The position numbers and the translations under genes are program-made. This document shows positions 11,078 to 22,183 of a DNA stretch of 64,000 nt, one piece after another (the first letter of the stretch is position 1; each line of letters starts with the position of its first letter). Below the pieces are notes generated by a model. The model did no database searches. It was not told where the DNA came from and worked only from the letters and a program-made list of their open reading frames with translations. Source of the stretch: Symmetrospora coprosmae (taxonomy: Eukaryota; Basidiomycota; Cystobasidiomycetes; Symmetrosporaceae); contig VUYT01000041.1 in NCBI GenBank assembly GCA_008802785.1, forward strand, positions 57,934 through 121,933, in the 5' to 3' direction.

Positions 11078-13312
11078 TCACTCGTCGTCCTCCTCCTCGT
11101 CGCTTTCCTCGCTCTCCTTGATGGCCTTGATGAGCGGCTCCATTCCCTTGAGGAACGTCTGCTTTCCCTGTGGCTTTGCGCCCTTTTCATACCAGTAGAA
11201 GATGGCCTGCGAAGCGAGCGTGTCCTCGTTGTAGAGGATCTGGACGATCCTGGGGAAGAGCGGAATGAGCCGGGTCGACGTCGAATAGATGAAGACCTGG
11301 ATGGCATTGCTGCCGAGCGCACAGGTCACCGCATCAGCATCAGCCGTGTGCCACGGATGAGAGGGTGCAGAAGCGGGACCGCGCAATGGGCGACTCACAT
11401 GAGCGCAATCTGGGTCCGCGCGTTCTGCGTAAAAGCAGCCAGGACCGGGTTGACGTTCTTGATCCACTTGAGGACGGCGTCGTTGACCTGCTGGTCCGAC
11501 GACCCCGCGGCGGTGAAGTTGTCGAGGTTGGACAGGAGGCCGTTCCAGACGAGCGTGATGAGGTCTGCGTCCTGGACCGTCGTGGACTTTGCGGCCGATT
11601 GAACGTACGCGATGATCTGCGGAGGTGCGCATGGCCGACGCAGAGGGTCAGCTCTCGTGCCCGTCACGATGGCATGCTCTTGCGCTTGTTTAGCGCAACC
11701 AGGACGCAGTAGAGCAGCGCACCTCGTCGTTGCTCGCGCGGCCCTCTTCATTGTCATCGTCATTCGTGAGCTGCTTGAGCTTTGCGACAATCTCCTCCTT
11801 CTTGAGTCCCTCGACGACCTTGGCATACCAGTCGGTGAGCTTCTCGAGGCCCTTTGCCTTGAACTCCTTCTGGAGCTCCGGGACGCTGCGCTTCTGGAGG
11901 GGGAAGAACTCGAGGAGGTCGCTGTTGCCGCTCTTGCGGAGGGACGTGGTGAGGTGGTCGAGCGTCTCGCCAGACTGGACGAGGTACGTCCGGAGGTACG
12001 CGAGGAGGAACGCAAGCGACGTCCCGTCTTTGACGAGGTGGTCGCGCTTCATGCTGCCCAGCGTCGCCGGCGGCAGCTGGCCCGACGCGACCATGAGCGC
12101 GACAAATGCCGCGAGCCGCTCCACCTTGGGCCGGGGCGCACTGAGCGCGCCTGTGCCCGACGCGAGGGACGAGCCACCGCTGGCGCTCACCGGGGTCGAC
12201 GTGCCCGAGACGGCGCCGGCGGGCGTCGAGGCGCCGTCTGCAGCTGGGACGGCCAGCTTGGCATTGCCAGTGGACGCAGCGGGGGCGACCTTGTCGAGCT
12301 TGTTGGCGTTTTGCTGTGTGCGGGAATTGCAGTTATGCGCGAGGTGTCAGAAGACGGTCATGCTGGGGAGAAAGGCAGGCTTCGGTGATCCTGTGTTCTG
12401 GCGCGCGCGCGCACTCACGAGAATGTTGGGGAGGGACGACTCCTCGAGGGGCTTCTGGAGGTACTTGTACCTCCTGATGAGCTTGCTCCACACGCCCACG
12501 AGCTCCTTCATCTTTGCGCTGGGGTCCTCGACCTCGCACACTGCGAAGGGGCACGCCTCGGCCCCATCATTGGCAACGACGGTACCACCGGGAGCGAGGA
12601 GGCGGGCGACAATGAGGAGCTCAAAGAACTGCGCCTCGTACTTGCGCAGGTCGAGCTCGTTGGCCAGCGTCTCGAGGATGCGCAGGTACGCCTCGTAGTC
12701 GTTCGGGTCTGGGTTGGCGCTCAGCGCGCGGTTGAACTCGTCGCGGAAGACTGGCGGGCAGAGAGAGAGGGAGAGGGATGAGTCCGGGTCGTACGGGAGA
12801 GTGTGCAGGGGAGGGGGGTTAGGGCAGGTCAGTCTTTACGCTCTGGTTGCTGTCGTTCCCGCCGCGCAGATAAAAGACACGGTTTGTCGCTCTTTTGCAC
12901 GCCAGAGCTGCAGCACGGGCCTGGCCTGGCCTGGCGGCGGGAGACGGCAGCACACAGTAGCTCGATGGACAGACGCACCATTTGGCTCATACTTTGCCGT
13001 TGCCTTTGTGACGCGCTTCCTGTGATGGGTGCAGAGAGGGGGAATGGAGAAAAAGGTGTGAGTGTTCGCATGCCCAGGGCGGGAACAGCATGAGAACGGG
13101 GCGCGAGGACACAAGCAAGGCGGGCCAAGCAGTCAGCACGGCTCGGACGCAGCACAGACCCAGCACGACACGGTACAGAACACTGCGCACCTCTGCTTTA
13201 CGTTGACGCCCGCGAGCGAGGGCTTCTTTACCTGCTGGGCGGTCGGCTGGTTCTGACTCTGACTCTGGTTCGGAGTGGGCGTCGAGGTGCCGCTGTTTGG
13301 GGTGAAGGACAT
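11078..13312 (-). CDS. eIF5-mimic protein (BZW/5MP family, W2 domain)
   Basis: Six exons (13312-13191, 13019-12979, 12750-12419, 12313-11723, 11616-11399, 11309-11078) join in phase to 511 residues. The N-terminus matches the family pattern: KPSLAGVNVKQRKRV, then KYEPNVFRDEF, and RKYEAQFFELLIVARLLAPGG. The C-terminus is a MIF4G-like W2 domain that includes YNEDTLASQAIFYWYEKG and ends in an acidic ESEESDEEEDDE tail. Proteins of this family compete with eIF5 for eIF2/eIF3 and tighten start-codon selection (family knowledge). A Ser/Thr/Ala linker (residues about 170-220) separates the halves. The second exon is only 41 bases. It is cytosolic and has no targeting signal. Confidence 0.92.
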
Positions 13313-13565
13313 GCGCAGTCACTTGTGCGCGTGTGTGCGTGTGTAGGATGATATATGAGGTGGAAGCCGTGCTCTGGCCTGTCGATGTCGTTGGAGGGTA
13401 AGAGGCTGAGAGGGAGGAGAGGGACGGCTCTGATGGCGTCCATGGGGAGCAGCAGACGGGGCAACGCAGCACAGGCAAGAGAATGTAGAGCGGGACACGC
13501 ATTTCATTGCACCGCCAGGGATACACGCTACATGGATGCTCAACATTAACGCGGTCGGCCCCCGC

Positions 13566-14254
13566 TCAGACAAGACGCTTCCCGGGCTCATTGGCGATCT
13601 CGCCGGTGCCTGAGGGAGAGACGTCAGTCAGTCAGCGTCAAAGACGGCGAGGAAACCCTGCCGAGTATGCGCAGGGACGCACCCATCTCTGCGCCTCCAG
13701 TCTGTTGATGATGTGCGACGAAGAGGCAATGGGTCAGCCATGTGGAGCTCGCATACATACTGTACGCGCAGAACCGCCACCCACGCCCATGCCCAGGCTA
13801 GAGGTGCCATCGACAGCTCCTCCCGGTGCACTGCCCCGTCCGTCCTTCTCGCTCGAGACAATGTCCGAGGTGGATGCAGAGCCAGCACCCGTACCGGCAT
13901 TGCCATTGGCATCGTTGACGAGACCTTCGCACCCGACAGCCTGCCCGATCTTGGCCTCGACTCTGCTGGCCGCGCTCGAGCTGCTGTCGCCCGCTGCGGA
14001 GGAAGCGGGGTTCTGCGCCTGGTACTCCTTGAGCTCGTTCACGCCCTGCGCCTTTGCCTGGTCGCCGGCCTCAGTCCAACCCGTGCTGCCCGTGACGGAG
14101 CCGATGGCCTGGTCGACGACGCCCTGGACGCTGTGGAGATGGGATCCAAGCGCGTTTCAGCATCGATGCAAGCTGATGGGCGAGAAGGAGGACGGACGCA
14201 CAGCTTGGCGTGTCCGCTGATGAGTCCCGGGTTGGAGGAGGTAGTGTCGGACAT
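13566..14254 (-). CDS. Hmp1-like small protein (CsbD-like, cruciform-DNA-binding family)
   Basis: Four exons (14254-14202, 14130-13761, a 19-base exon near 13710, 13609-13566) give 161 residues beginning MSDTTSSNPGLISGHAKL. Two CsbD-like units are visible: VVDQAIGSVTGSTGWTEAG with AKAQGVNELK, and VEAKIGQAVGCEGLVNDA. This layout resembles the smut-fungus protein described as a mismatched-base-pair and cruciform DNA recognition protein. The rest is Gly/Ser/Ala-rich, and the tail reads GTGEIANEPGKRLV. The third exon is a 19-base micro-exon. The function is by family resemblance only; many CsbD-like proteins are stress-induced. It lies 253 bp upstream of the BZW gene on the same strand. Confidence 0.72.
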
Positions 14255-15003
14255 GGTTGATTGATAGCTGTGTGCTGTGGATGTGAGTGGATAGTGATGG
14301 TGAAGGTTAGAGCAGGAGGTCAAGTTGGGCCCCGACGTCACCACGCCACCGGTTCTCGGAGCAAACGGGCCACGGCAAGCTCGCTTCTTTCCCTTGCTTG
14401 TGCGTGTTTCATATGCCGTAGCAGTGGGGGAGTTGCCGTTGATGCAATGCATGCAACCGCACTCCTACTCCAAATCCCCTGGTACAGCTTACTCAGACGA
14501 GCTTCCGTGGCCAGCCTGCAGGATCGCGGCAGCCCACCTCTTGGCTTTCTCCAGGGCAGTGCCGGTTCTCTGGCTCAAATAGCAAACGGCACATATATAT
14601 ATCGCAATCGCTGTTCAAAGTGCCCATACAGTATGCACCCTGCAATGGGCGGCATCTTCTTCCGAGCACCCCTGGCCTGGATGACTTTGCCCCTGTTTGG
14701 GACTCCGAAGAATGTTTGGCTGACGTTAGCGCGGATCCCTCCTCCTCCGCACCGACCCTCCGTCTCTCCGTCTTCGCTGCCACGCTTCTCCGCTCCGCTC
14801 CGACGTGTCCTTGACACCCAATCTCCGTCTCCGTCCGTGTGGGTCTGCCCTGACGAGGATCCCACCGCCGTGCATCGGAATAGGGGTTCAGGGGTTCCAC
14901 TCGGTTCAGTCAGTCGGCGCCAAAGGGAGCGAGCTGCTTCGGCTCTCCTCTCCTCTGCTCCGCTCCGATACGTGCGGCATACCAGTCTCTGCGCGTGTCG
15001 ACC
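14255..15003. other. Divergent spacer between Hmp1-like and G-alpha genes
   Basis: 749 bp with no convincing exon. It contains an AT run (ACATATATATAT at 14591-14602) in otherwise GC-rich DNA, and pyrimidine-rich tracts from 14740 to 14830 upstream of the G-alpha start. It presumably carries both promoters. Confidence 0.5.
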
Positions 15004-16849
15004 ATGGGCTGCCTGTCGTCCAAGGAGTTGACGGACGAGGTGCGCGCTGCCTCCTTTCTCGCTTTTAGGATTCCCCCTGACTGCGCTGACCGACTGGCTT
15101 CTCTATCATCAACAGGTAAAGACTTCCCATGCGATAGGTGCGCGCCATGCTGCATCCTCACCACCAATTCGTGGCTTACGATGATGATGGCTCCTCCCCC
15201 TGCGCCCGGCAGACCTCCAGATCAAGCAGGATGCCCACGCCGAGCGCGCAGAGATGAAGCTCCTCCTCCTGGGCGCAGGAGAGTCTGGCAAGACGACGAT
15301 ACGCAACCAGATGCGCTTCCTCGAAGGGCAGCCCATGTCCAAGACGGAGAAGGATCAATTCAGTGCGTTTCATCGGGCGCTCTGCTGTCGTCGTCGTGCG
15401 ATCCGCCCAGCTTACGCGCCAACCCACATCCTGACGCGACGCAAACGCAACGGAACGCCCCGCTCCGCCCATTCAGCCGACGTGTGCCGGACGAACCTCA
15501 TCTCGTCGCTCCAGACCATCCTAGACAACATGCTCCTCCTTAGCGTGTCGCTGTCAGATCCGTCGCTCAAGGAATCTGCCAACCTGATCATCTCGCTCGA
15601 AAACGAGTTCGGGAGCGTGGGTGTCGACGAAGGGACGGGCGAGCTGCTGCCCGGGGTGCTAGACGCATGCGTCGCGCTCTGGGCCGACCCGCACGTGAAG
15701 CACACTGCGCTCGAGCGCTCGCACGAGTTCCAGCTGAACGACAGCGCAGCGTACTTTCTCGACGAGGCCCAGCGCATCGGCGCACCCGGGTGGAAGCCAA
15801 ACGATATGGACATCCTGAAAGCCAGGGTAAAGACGACGGGCATCAGCGAGACGAGATTCACAAAGGGCGGGAGGAACTTCACAGTCGTCGATGTGGGCGG
15901 GCAGCGCTCGGAGCGGAGAAAGTGGCTGAACTGCTTTGTGCGTGCACATCGCCTGACGGGACATGGCATGGCGTGGCCAGGACTAGGGCACGCACCGCAC
16001 TGACGCCTGATTCACACGCTTGCGTGGCAGGACTCGGTGACATCGCTGCTGTACGTCGTCGCGCTCAACGAATACAACATGATGCTGCGCGAAGACGAGT
16101 CCGTGGTGGGTGTTTTGCCGTGCCGTGCTATTCCGCCGCAATCTTCAGCTGCGCGCGTTGCGTGCGCAGAGTGTAGCTCCGCTGACCCTGCCGCCTGGGC
16201 ATCCCAGAACCGCCTGCGCGAAGCCCTTGTCCTATACCACAGTATCATCACGTCTACGTACTTCCGCGAGATCCCCGTCATCCTCTTTCTGAACAAGGCC
16301 GACCTTCTGCGCCGCAAGTGCCGCTCGGGGGACAGCGCCCAGCTCATCACGGCCTACTTTCCAGAGTTTGCCATCGCGCCCAACCCGGGTGGCAGAGAGG
16401 CGGACCCGGCGGACTGGAAGCAGGTCTTTAGGTTCATTGAGCGCATGTTCCTGGAGAGCCATCTCGGCCCGGACGTCAAGGACGAGAAGACGCGGCAGAA
16501 GCAGATCTACGCGCACATGGTGCGTGCCCCTTACCTCAGGCCGAGACAAGGGAGAACGACGAGTGCAGAGGGGCGAAGCTGACGCCAGCTGCTGTCTATG
16601 CGCACGAGCAGTGCACGGCTGTCGACGTCGACAACATGAAGATGATCCTCAACAATGTCAGCGACATCATCCTGCGAGGCAATCTCGACGCGGCGGTGAG
16701 TGCCTTTGTGTCGGCGAGAGCAAAACACCGCCTTCATCTTGTCGAGATTCCCACGGCGGAAGCGATGTGCTGGACAAGGCAAGCAAGCTGACGACGAACC
16801 TCATGCCGTCCCTGCCTTGCTTGGACACCACCAACAGGGCTTGATGTGA
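15004..16849 (+). CDS. Divergent heterotrimeric G-protein alpha subunit
   Basis: Eight exons (15004-15039, 15116-15137, 15213-15362, 15477-15937, 16031-16105, 16208-16519, 16612-16695, 16838-16849) join to 383 residues. The N-terminus MGCLSSKE carries the MGC lipidation signal for myristoylation/palmitoylation. G1 is GAGESGKTTIRNQM (Ser to Thr after GK). The switch arginine is in KARVKTTGI, G3 is VVDVGGQRSERRKW, and G4 is FLNKADLL. The G5 TCAT box that contacts the guanine base is degenerate: the exon join gives HMCTAVDVDN. The protein is longer than the usual ~353 residues and ends ...NLDAAGLM, without the Cys of the pertussis-toxin site. It probably couples to a receptor at the plasma membrane. 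It resembles the divergent extra G-alpha class of basidiomycetes more than Gpa1-3 (inference). Confidence 0.9.
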
Positions 16850-17244
16850 GCAAGCAGCAAAACACACCCAAGCGTGCTTAGGCCAAACAGCACCTGATGC
16901 GCTGCACCCACGACTCTCTTCGACTCTGCAGCTAGCACAACTGCTCCGATAAGGATACTCCTGCACTTGCCGAGGCGCGCTCCACAGCCCTCGAATACAC
17001 GACGTTACTTCCGAAAGATGCGCGCACGCCTAGAGCGCAGACTCGAGTCTCATGCAAGACTTTATCACCACTTTCTCCCTTCAATCCAATGTTGTTGATA
17101 TTCTTCAGGTTTGTTTTGTCTGCCTTCGTCGCGCAATGTTTATCGAGTCACGTTCTCTCGGTCAGGCCGCATCCAGAACTTCTGCATCTCAAAGCGCGAG
17201 CATCAACCGTCACTGATGCACAACAGCTCATCCCGTGACAGCCT
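16850..17244. other. Convergent 3' spacer
   Basis: 395 bp between the G-alpha stop and the D-lactate dehydrogenase stop, both genes reading inward. A minus-strand ORF continues to 17148, but splicing shows the dehydrogenase ends at 17245. I see nothing else. Confidence 0.55.
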
Positions 17245-19610
17245 TCATGCTTCCTCGTCGGGGAGCAGCTTTCCAGGGCTGAGAGGCGAAGGCAGCGCGA
17301 GCCGGACACGTCAGCCATCGCACCAGTTCCGCAAGCATCGTCATTCACGCACTTGAAGAGATCCTCCGGGTCGAGCGCCTGCTTGATTGTCCGCATAAGG
17401 CGCACCGTGCCTGACCCCAGCTCGGGTACCATGAATTCTCGCTTGCTCTGCCCGACACCATGTTCGCCCGAAGCCGTCCCTTCGAGAGCGATGGCGCGCT
17501 CCCCGATCCGGCGCGCCAGTGCCTTGACTTCTGCATAAGATTGGTCTGGTCTGTACAGGATGGTGGCGCTGGGAGGCCATACGAGTATGTGTCGTCAGCT
17601 CGATGCAATGCAGGATGTGGGATTTGATATTCGAGTACTTACTGGATCTGCCGAGCCACAATGCAGTGCATCTCTCAGCTATAGCCTGCGCGGACAAGGC
17701 ACACCAATGCAGAGACTCACATTCCCGTCTCCGCTGTGCCCGACAATGGGCGCCACGAACCCGCTCGCCTTGATGTCTCTCGCTGTCTCTTTCACAAGCT
17801 CCGGCAAGCGCGAGAGCGGGACCGCTGCGTCTGTGATGTAGACCTTGCAGCCGGGGACGAGGAGCTGCTGCGAGAAGAAGAGACCTTTTCGCGCCTGCCA
17901 GATCTCCTCGTTCTCGGCCTCGTCGCGCGCCATGACGAGCGGGGTACCCCGGTGTTTCGTGAGCACACCATTGGCGAGGGTAATATTGTCTTGCATGGTG
18001 CCTGGCCCGCCTGAGAACTTGACTAGTAGAGAGACAGGCCTGGCCTCAGCACAACCAGTGCAGTGGAAGCGGCGGAAAGCCCACTCACGGAAGAGATGCG
18101 GCTTCTCGGGGTACTTGTGGCTGATCTGCCCGGACATGTTGACGGCGCGCATCCCAATCTCATCGAGCAGCTCGACGCACGTCACCTGCACGCCCTTATT
18201 GAGCAGTTCGACGACCGTCTGCACGGCGGCATCGACGTTCTCGAACGCGGTAGTCGCGACTTTGACGGGCAGCTTGGGCGAGAGCCGCACAGTGCACTCG
18301 GTGACAATGCCCAGCGTCCCTTCCGCCCCGATAAAGAGCTTCGTCGCGTCGTATCCCATGGCGCTCTTCCGGGAGCGCGACCGCGTCTTGATGACTTCTC
18401 CAGTCGCTAGTACTACCGTCGCGTTGATGACGACCTCGCTCTTCATCTGTAGCCGGTGAGCAGTCCTGTCATCAGCCAACAGGTTGCCAACATGAAGCAA
18501 CACATGTCCACTGACAGTTCCGTAGCGGACCGCATGCGTGCCGGAACCGCCGCAAGCGATCACTTCAGATTGGAAGGAGCTGTCAGTCTTGTATGTCGCA
18601 TTGAGAACCTCCACACGACTCACTGCCACCGAAAGCTGCGCCGGGCCCAGGGCTGCCGGGTTTGACGTAGGTCTCAGCCAGGTACCACTCTCAAGATCTC
18701 ACAAACGCACTCGACGGGAAAGAAAAGAGGAATGCCCTGATCTGTCAGATGCTCATTCAGGGCCTCCCACCCAACGCCCTTCGAGTTGCGTATGCGGGTT
18801 CAGCGTGAGGAACCCCGCGCACACCAAGGATCGCACTGACCGCCTGCACGACCGCGTCGCCATTCATCTCGTTGACTTCAAGGATTTTGTCCATGCGGTC
18901 GAGCGAGATGATGAGTGCCGACCCGCGCTCCTGCAGTGCTATCGTATGACCTTCGAGCGAGGTCCGCCCAGATATCGGGATCATCGCTGTCCCCGGCCAA
19001 CCTAGTAGTCAGCTTGTCGCGTCTAAGCAGTCAGCGTAAGGGGAGTGGGATCGAACGCACGGACTTTGCTCGCGCGGCACGCATTCACAATCTGCACCAC
19101 ATCTTCCGTGGATGTCGGGTACGTGACGGCCAGCGGCAAGGACGGCGCGTAGCTCGTCCCCGGCGCAGTCGCGAAGCCCGTGAGCACGTCCTCGGCAGTC
19201 GAAACCTCTATCCCAGCAGACGCGATACGCTCGAGCGCTTCTTCCAGTCTGGGTATTGCAGCTGCAGTCTTGTCAGCGCTTGAGCGCGAGGAGGACGTCT
19301 TGGTCACGCGACCGCTCTCCGGATTGCCCGAGCCGGCACCGCCGGCAGAGAGCAGGACGCCCTGGATGGCGACCGTCGCGAGACTCCCGAGAAGCAGCGC
19401 TTGCCATGTCTGGATCTTGCGGAAGCGTGGCCCCGACTGCGCGCCCGATGAGAGCGGTTCTTCGGGTTCGAGCGGAGAGGCGCGTGGTGCCAGTGGTGCC
19501 TGAGGGGCGCGTCGGGCGGAGGTCGCCAGGCTCGAGGTCCCGCTGAAAGCGCTGCGCTGTCTGCACGGTCTGGCGTACCGCATCGCGCGTGGAAGCTGAC
19601 TCGTTGACAT
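17245..19610 (-). CDS. DLD1: D-lactate dehydrogenase (cytochrome), mitochondrial
   Basis: This is an FAD-linked oxidase that converts D-lactate to pyruvate and passes electrons to cytochrome c. The N-terminus is Arg/Ser-rich (MSTSQLPRAMRYARPCRQR), a mitochondrial presequence, followed by a membrane segment TWQALLLGSLATVAIQG. The FAD_binding_4 domain follows: VTYPTSTEDVVQIVNACR, PISGRTSLEGHT, DPGPGAAFGGM, GGSGTHAVRYGT. The C-terminal FAD-oxidase domain has IVGHSGDGN and ASGEHGVGQSKREFM. The last splice (donor GTGCGT after DPEDLF, acceptor near 17275) gives the family ending FNPGKLLPDEEA with stop at 17245. About nine exons. One join after GHSGDGN needs a 29-base exon (MHCIVARQI) with an atypical GAG acceptor, so it is tentative. 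Confidence 0.92.
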
Positions 19611-19917
19611 GACTGTGAACCGCGTCTGGAGAAGTGGTTGGCGATGCGGAGAGCTGGCAGAAGGCTGTCAGGAACCCTAGCAGTGTGAGTCCGCATACCG
19701 GCCGAGAGAGGTCACTCGGTCAAGATTTGAGGCACCGTCGCACATGCGGATCTGTAGGCATAGCCAAGGCATCTTCCTCACCCTCGTCGAGCGCCGCCGC
19801 GACCACTGTGCCATGCCAAACTGCCCACTCGATTACCTGAATGCTAGACTAACCCCATTAATGCTACAACCCGGAACGAGACGCAGGGGACGGCATTTTG
19901 TATACATATTTTGGCCC
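19611..19917. other. Short spacer between two minus-strand genes
   Basis: 307 bp between the end of the anion symporter and the start of D-lactate dehydrogenase, carrying the latter's promoter. I see no exon or distinct motif. Confidence 0.5.
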
Positions 19918-21668
19918 TCAGACGGCATATTTGAACCACGCAACGGATTCCCCATCGTCCTCCCGCGCAAGCTTCTCCTCGGCGGTCCAGGGACCGTGCG
20001 CGGCATTGATTGCGTCCTTCTTTTTGTTCTCGTTGCTCAGGTACCACCACATGAAGGCGGCGAGGACGAAGACCATGAGGTCGTAGACGAGGAGGATGGT
20101 GTGGCCCATGGCGTAGCGCGGGCGGTCCTTGAGCGGGTAGACGAAAGACGAGATGCATCCACCGGCGTTTCCGACCGAGACGATGATGGCGGTGGCGACA
20201 CCCTTCTTGAGCGATCCACCGACGTTGTTGGATCCCCACGAGACGACAAGGGGGATGAGAGGGTAACCTCCAGCGGCGGCGAGGAAGAGGCCGGTGTACT
20301 GGACGCCAACGTTGCCGGTTGCTCGGAGCATGATGAAGCCGAGCGCGCCAGTGGCAGAGCTGATCATGATGATGGGTGCACGGATCTGCATCTTATCCGA
20401 GAAGTATCCAGCGAGGACCGTCGTGATGGCAGCGAGCACGTAGGGTGGGACAGACATGAGCTGTGCGCGGGCGGCAGCGTAGCCGAGGTTGGCGGTGAGG
20501 GTAGGCGAGAAGAGCGAGAACGAGTAGACCGGGGTGAGGCAGAAGTGGAACATGAGGCTGTGGAGGGTACGTGCGCACTTTCAGACATTGCTTGCTTTTT
20601 CAGCTGGAAGGGACAGTGCGGACTCACGAGAAAACCCAGACCTTCCAGTCAAGGAAGGCGTCCTTCATGAACTTGAGGTCGTATCGCTGCGAGCAACCGT
20701 CGTTGTCTCGCTTGAGGCGGCGGACGACAAAGGCCTTCTCGGTAGGCGACAGGAATTTGGCCGTGTCCGGGTAGTCGTAGAGCATCCAGAAGGACGCAAT
20801 GGCGATGACGACTGTCGCAACACCCTCTAGGATGAAAATCCACCTCCAGCCCTCATAACCGGCGGCTCCGTCCATCTCGTTAATGAGTCGGGCGAGGAGA
20901 CCGCCGAATGCGCCGGCAGCGGTGGCAGCCGAGAAGAAGAGGGCGATGCGGAAGTTGATCTCGTATCGGCGGTACCACTGGGTGAGGAAGAAGGATACTC
21001 CTCTGGACACGGCAGGATCAGAGGAAGAGCGTCAGCGGGAAAGTACCCCAAATGGAAGGATAGCGAGACGCACGGGAACAAGCCGGCCTCGGTGATGCCT
21101 AGGAAGATTCGCGTGATGAAGAGGTCGCGGAAGTTCTGGATGAAGCCCATGCCAATCATGACGGCGCCCCATGCAATCATGATGATGGGTAGCCACATCG
21201 ATGGGCGCCAAGCCTTCATGACCAGGTTCGAAGGAACCTCAAAGAGCACGCTGTTCGTTGAGAAAGTGCGCATTGGGTCAGATCTGGACCTTGCCGCCCC
21301 ACGTCTGGCGGCCTTAGGATGTGGCGAACAACCCACTAGAAGGCGAAGAAGATGGCCAGACAGGTGTTGTACTGGGTGACATCGATGCCGAGATCCGTAC
21401 GGAGGCCAAAGAGTGCAGCGTTACCGATGTTGGTTCTGTCGAGGAAGGACAGCAGGTAGAGGAGCGAGAGCCAAGGGACGATGCGGTAGTCAATCTTGCG
21501 GATGAGGGCCTTCTCGTTGATGCCGTCGAGCTCGACATCCTCATCGGAGGCTGCATCGCTGCTGTCGGTGCGGTCTGGCTTGCCGCGTGTCGACGAGTTC
21601 TCGATGAACTCGTTAAGGCCAGCGTCCTTCTCGCCCTCGACGGGGTACATCTTCTGCTCGGCCTGCAT
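19918..21668 (-). CDS. MFS anion:cation symporter (DAL5/TNA1-like)
   Basis: A plasma-membrane transporter of the allantoate/nicotinate permease group. Exons joined in phase give YRIVPWLSLLYLLSFLDRTN (TM1 with its DRTN signature), then YVLFEVPSNLVMKAWRPSMW, RIFLGITEAGLFPGVSFFLTQWY, WRWIFILEGVAT and, in the C-terminal half, PVYSFSLFSPTL and SWGSNNVGGSLKKGVA. Twelve membrane segments are expected. The start is ATG 21668 (MQAEQKMYPVEGEKD), leaving a ~65-residue acidic cytosolic N-terminus. The C-terminus is the family-typical amphipathic NENKKKDAIN...WFKYAV. The substrate cannot be read from sequence; allantoate, nicotinate, pantothenate and biotin carriers all look like this. A 1.8-kb spacer lies upstream. 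Confidence 0.9.
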
Positions 21669-22160
21669 GGTGGCCAGTGGGTGAGGGGGGAGACTGGCGA
21701 TAGGTAGGAGGGAGGGAGTCGAAAGGACACAAGGGTGGGCAAGGAAGAGGAAAGAGGGAAGAGAGAGAAGCAGGGGTCCAAGATAAGAAGGCTGGCAGGG
21801 ACCACCCCAGACAAGAGGGATCGAGGGCGACTCCCGCGCGGGATACCCCGGCGGACGCGGGGTATCCTCCTCCCCCCTCGCACGAAGCTTCCAACGTCTG
21901 GACGCGCTTTTGCGGATCTGGGCGCACGTTGACGCGTACGCGCGTGTCTTTCCTTCATGCAGGGAGCCAATCATGCAGACCGGATCGACCCCGGAAAAGC
22001 CTCCGTCAAAGTCTCCGGCTATCAGCGGCCCCCGCGATGCCCCGGAGAAACGCGAGTGCCAAGGGAACCCGCACCCGCGGGGTACACAGTAAGAGCATAA
22101 GAAATGCGGGCCTCCGGATTCCGCCTGGACCTTTTTTGTTCTGTGTCACTGCTGTTGCTC

Positions 22161-22183
22161 GAGCCCGAGCCCGAGCCCGAGCT
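22161..22183 (+). repeat. GAGCCC tandem repeat
   Basis: Three full copies of the hexamer plus a partial fourth, inside the long spacer. Confidence 0.8.

Noticed and set aside
19744-20670. Plus-strand 308-codon acidic ORF
   Set aside because: Exact antisense of the anion symporter's membrane exons.
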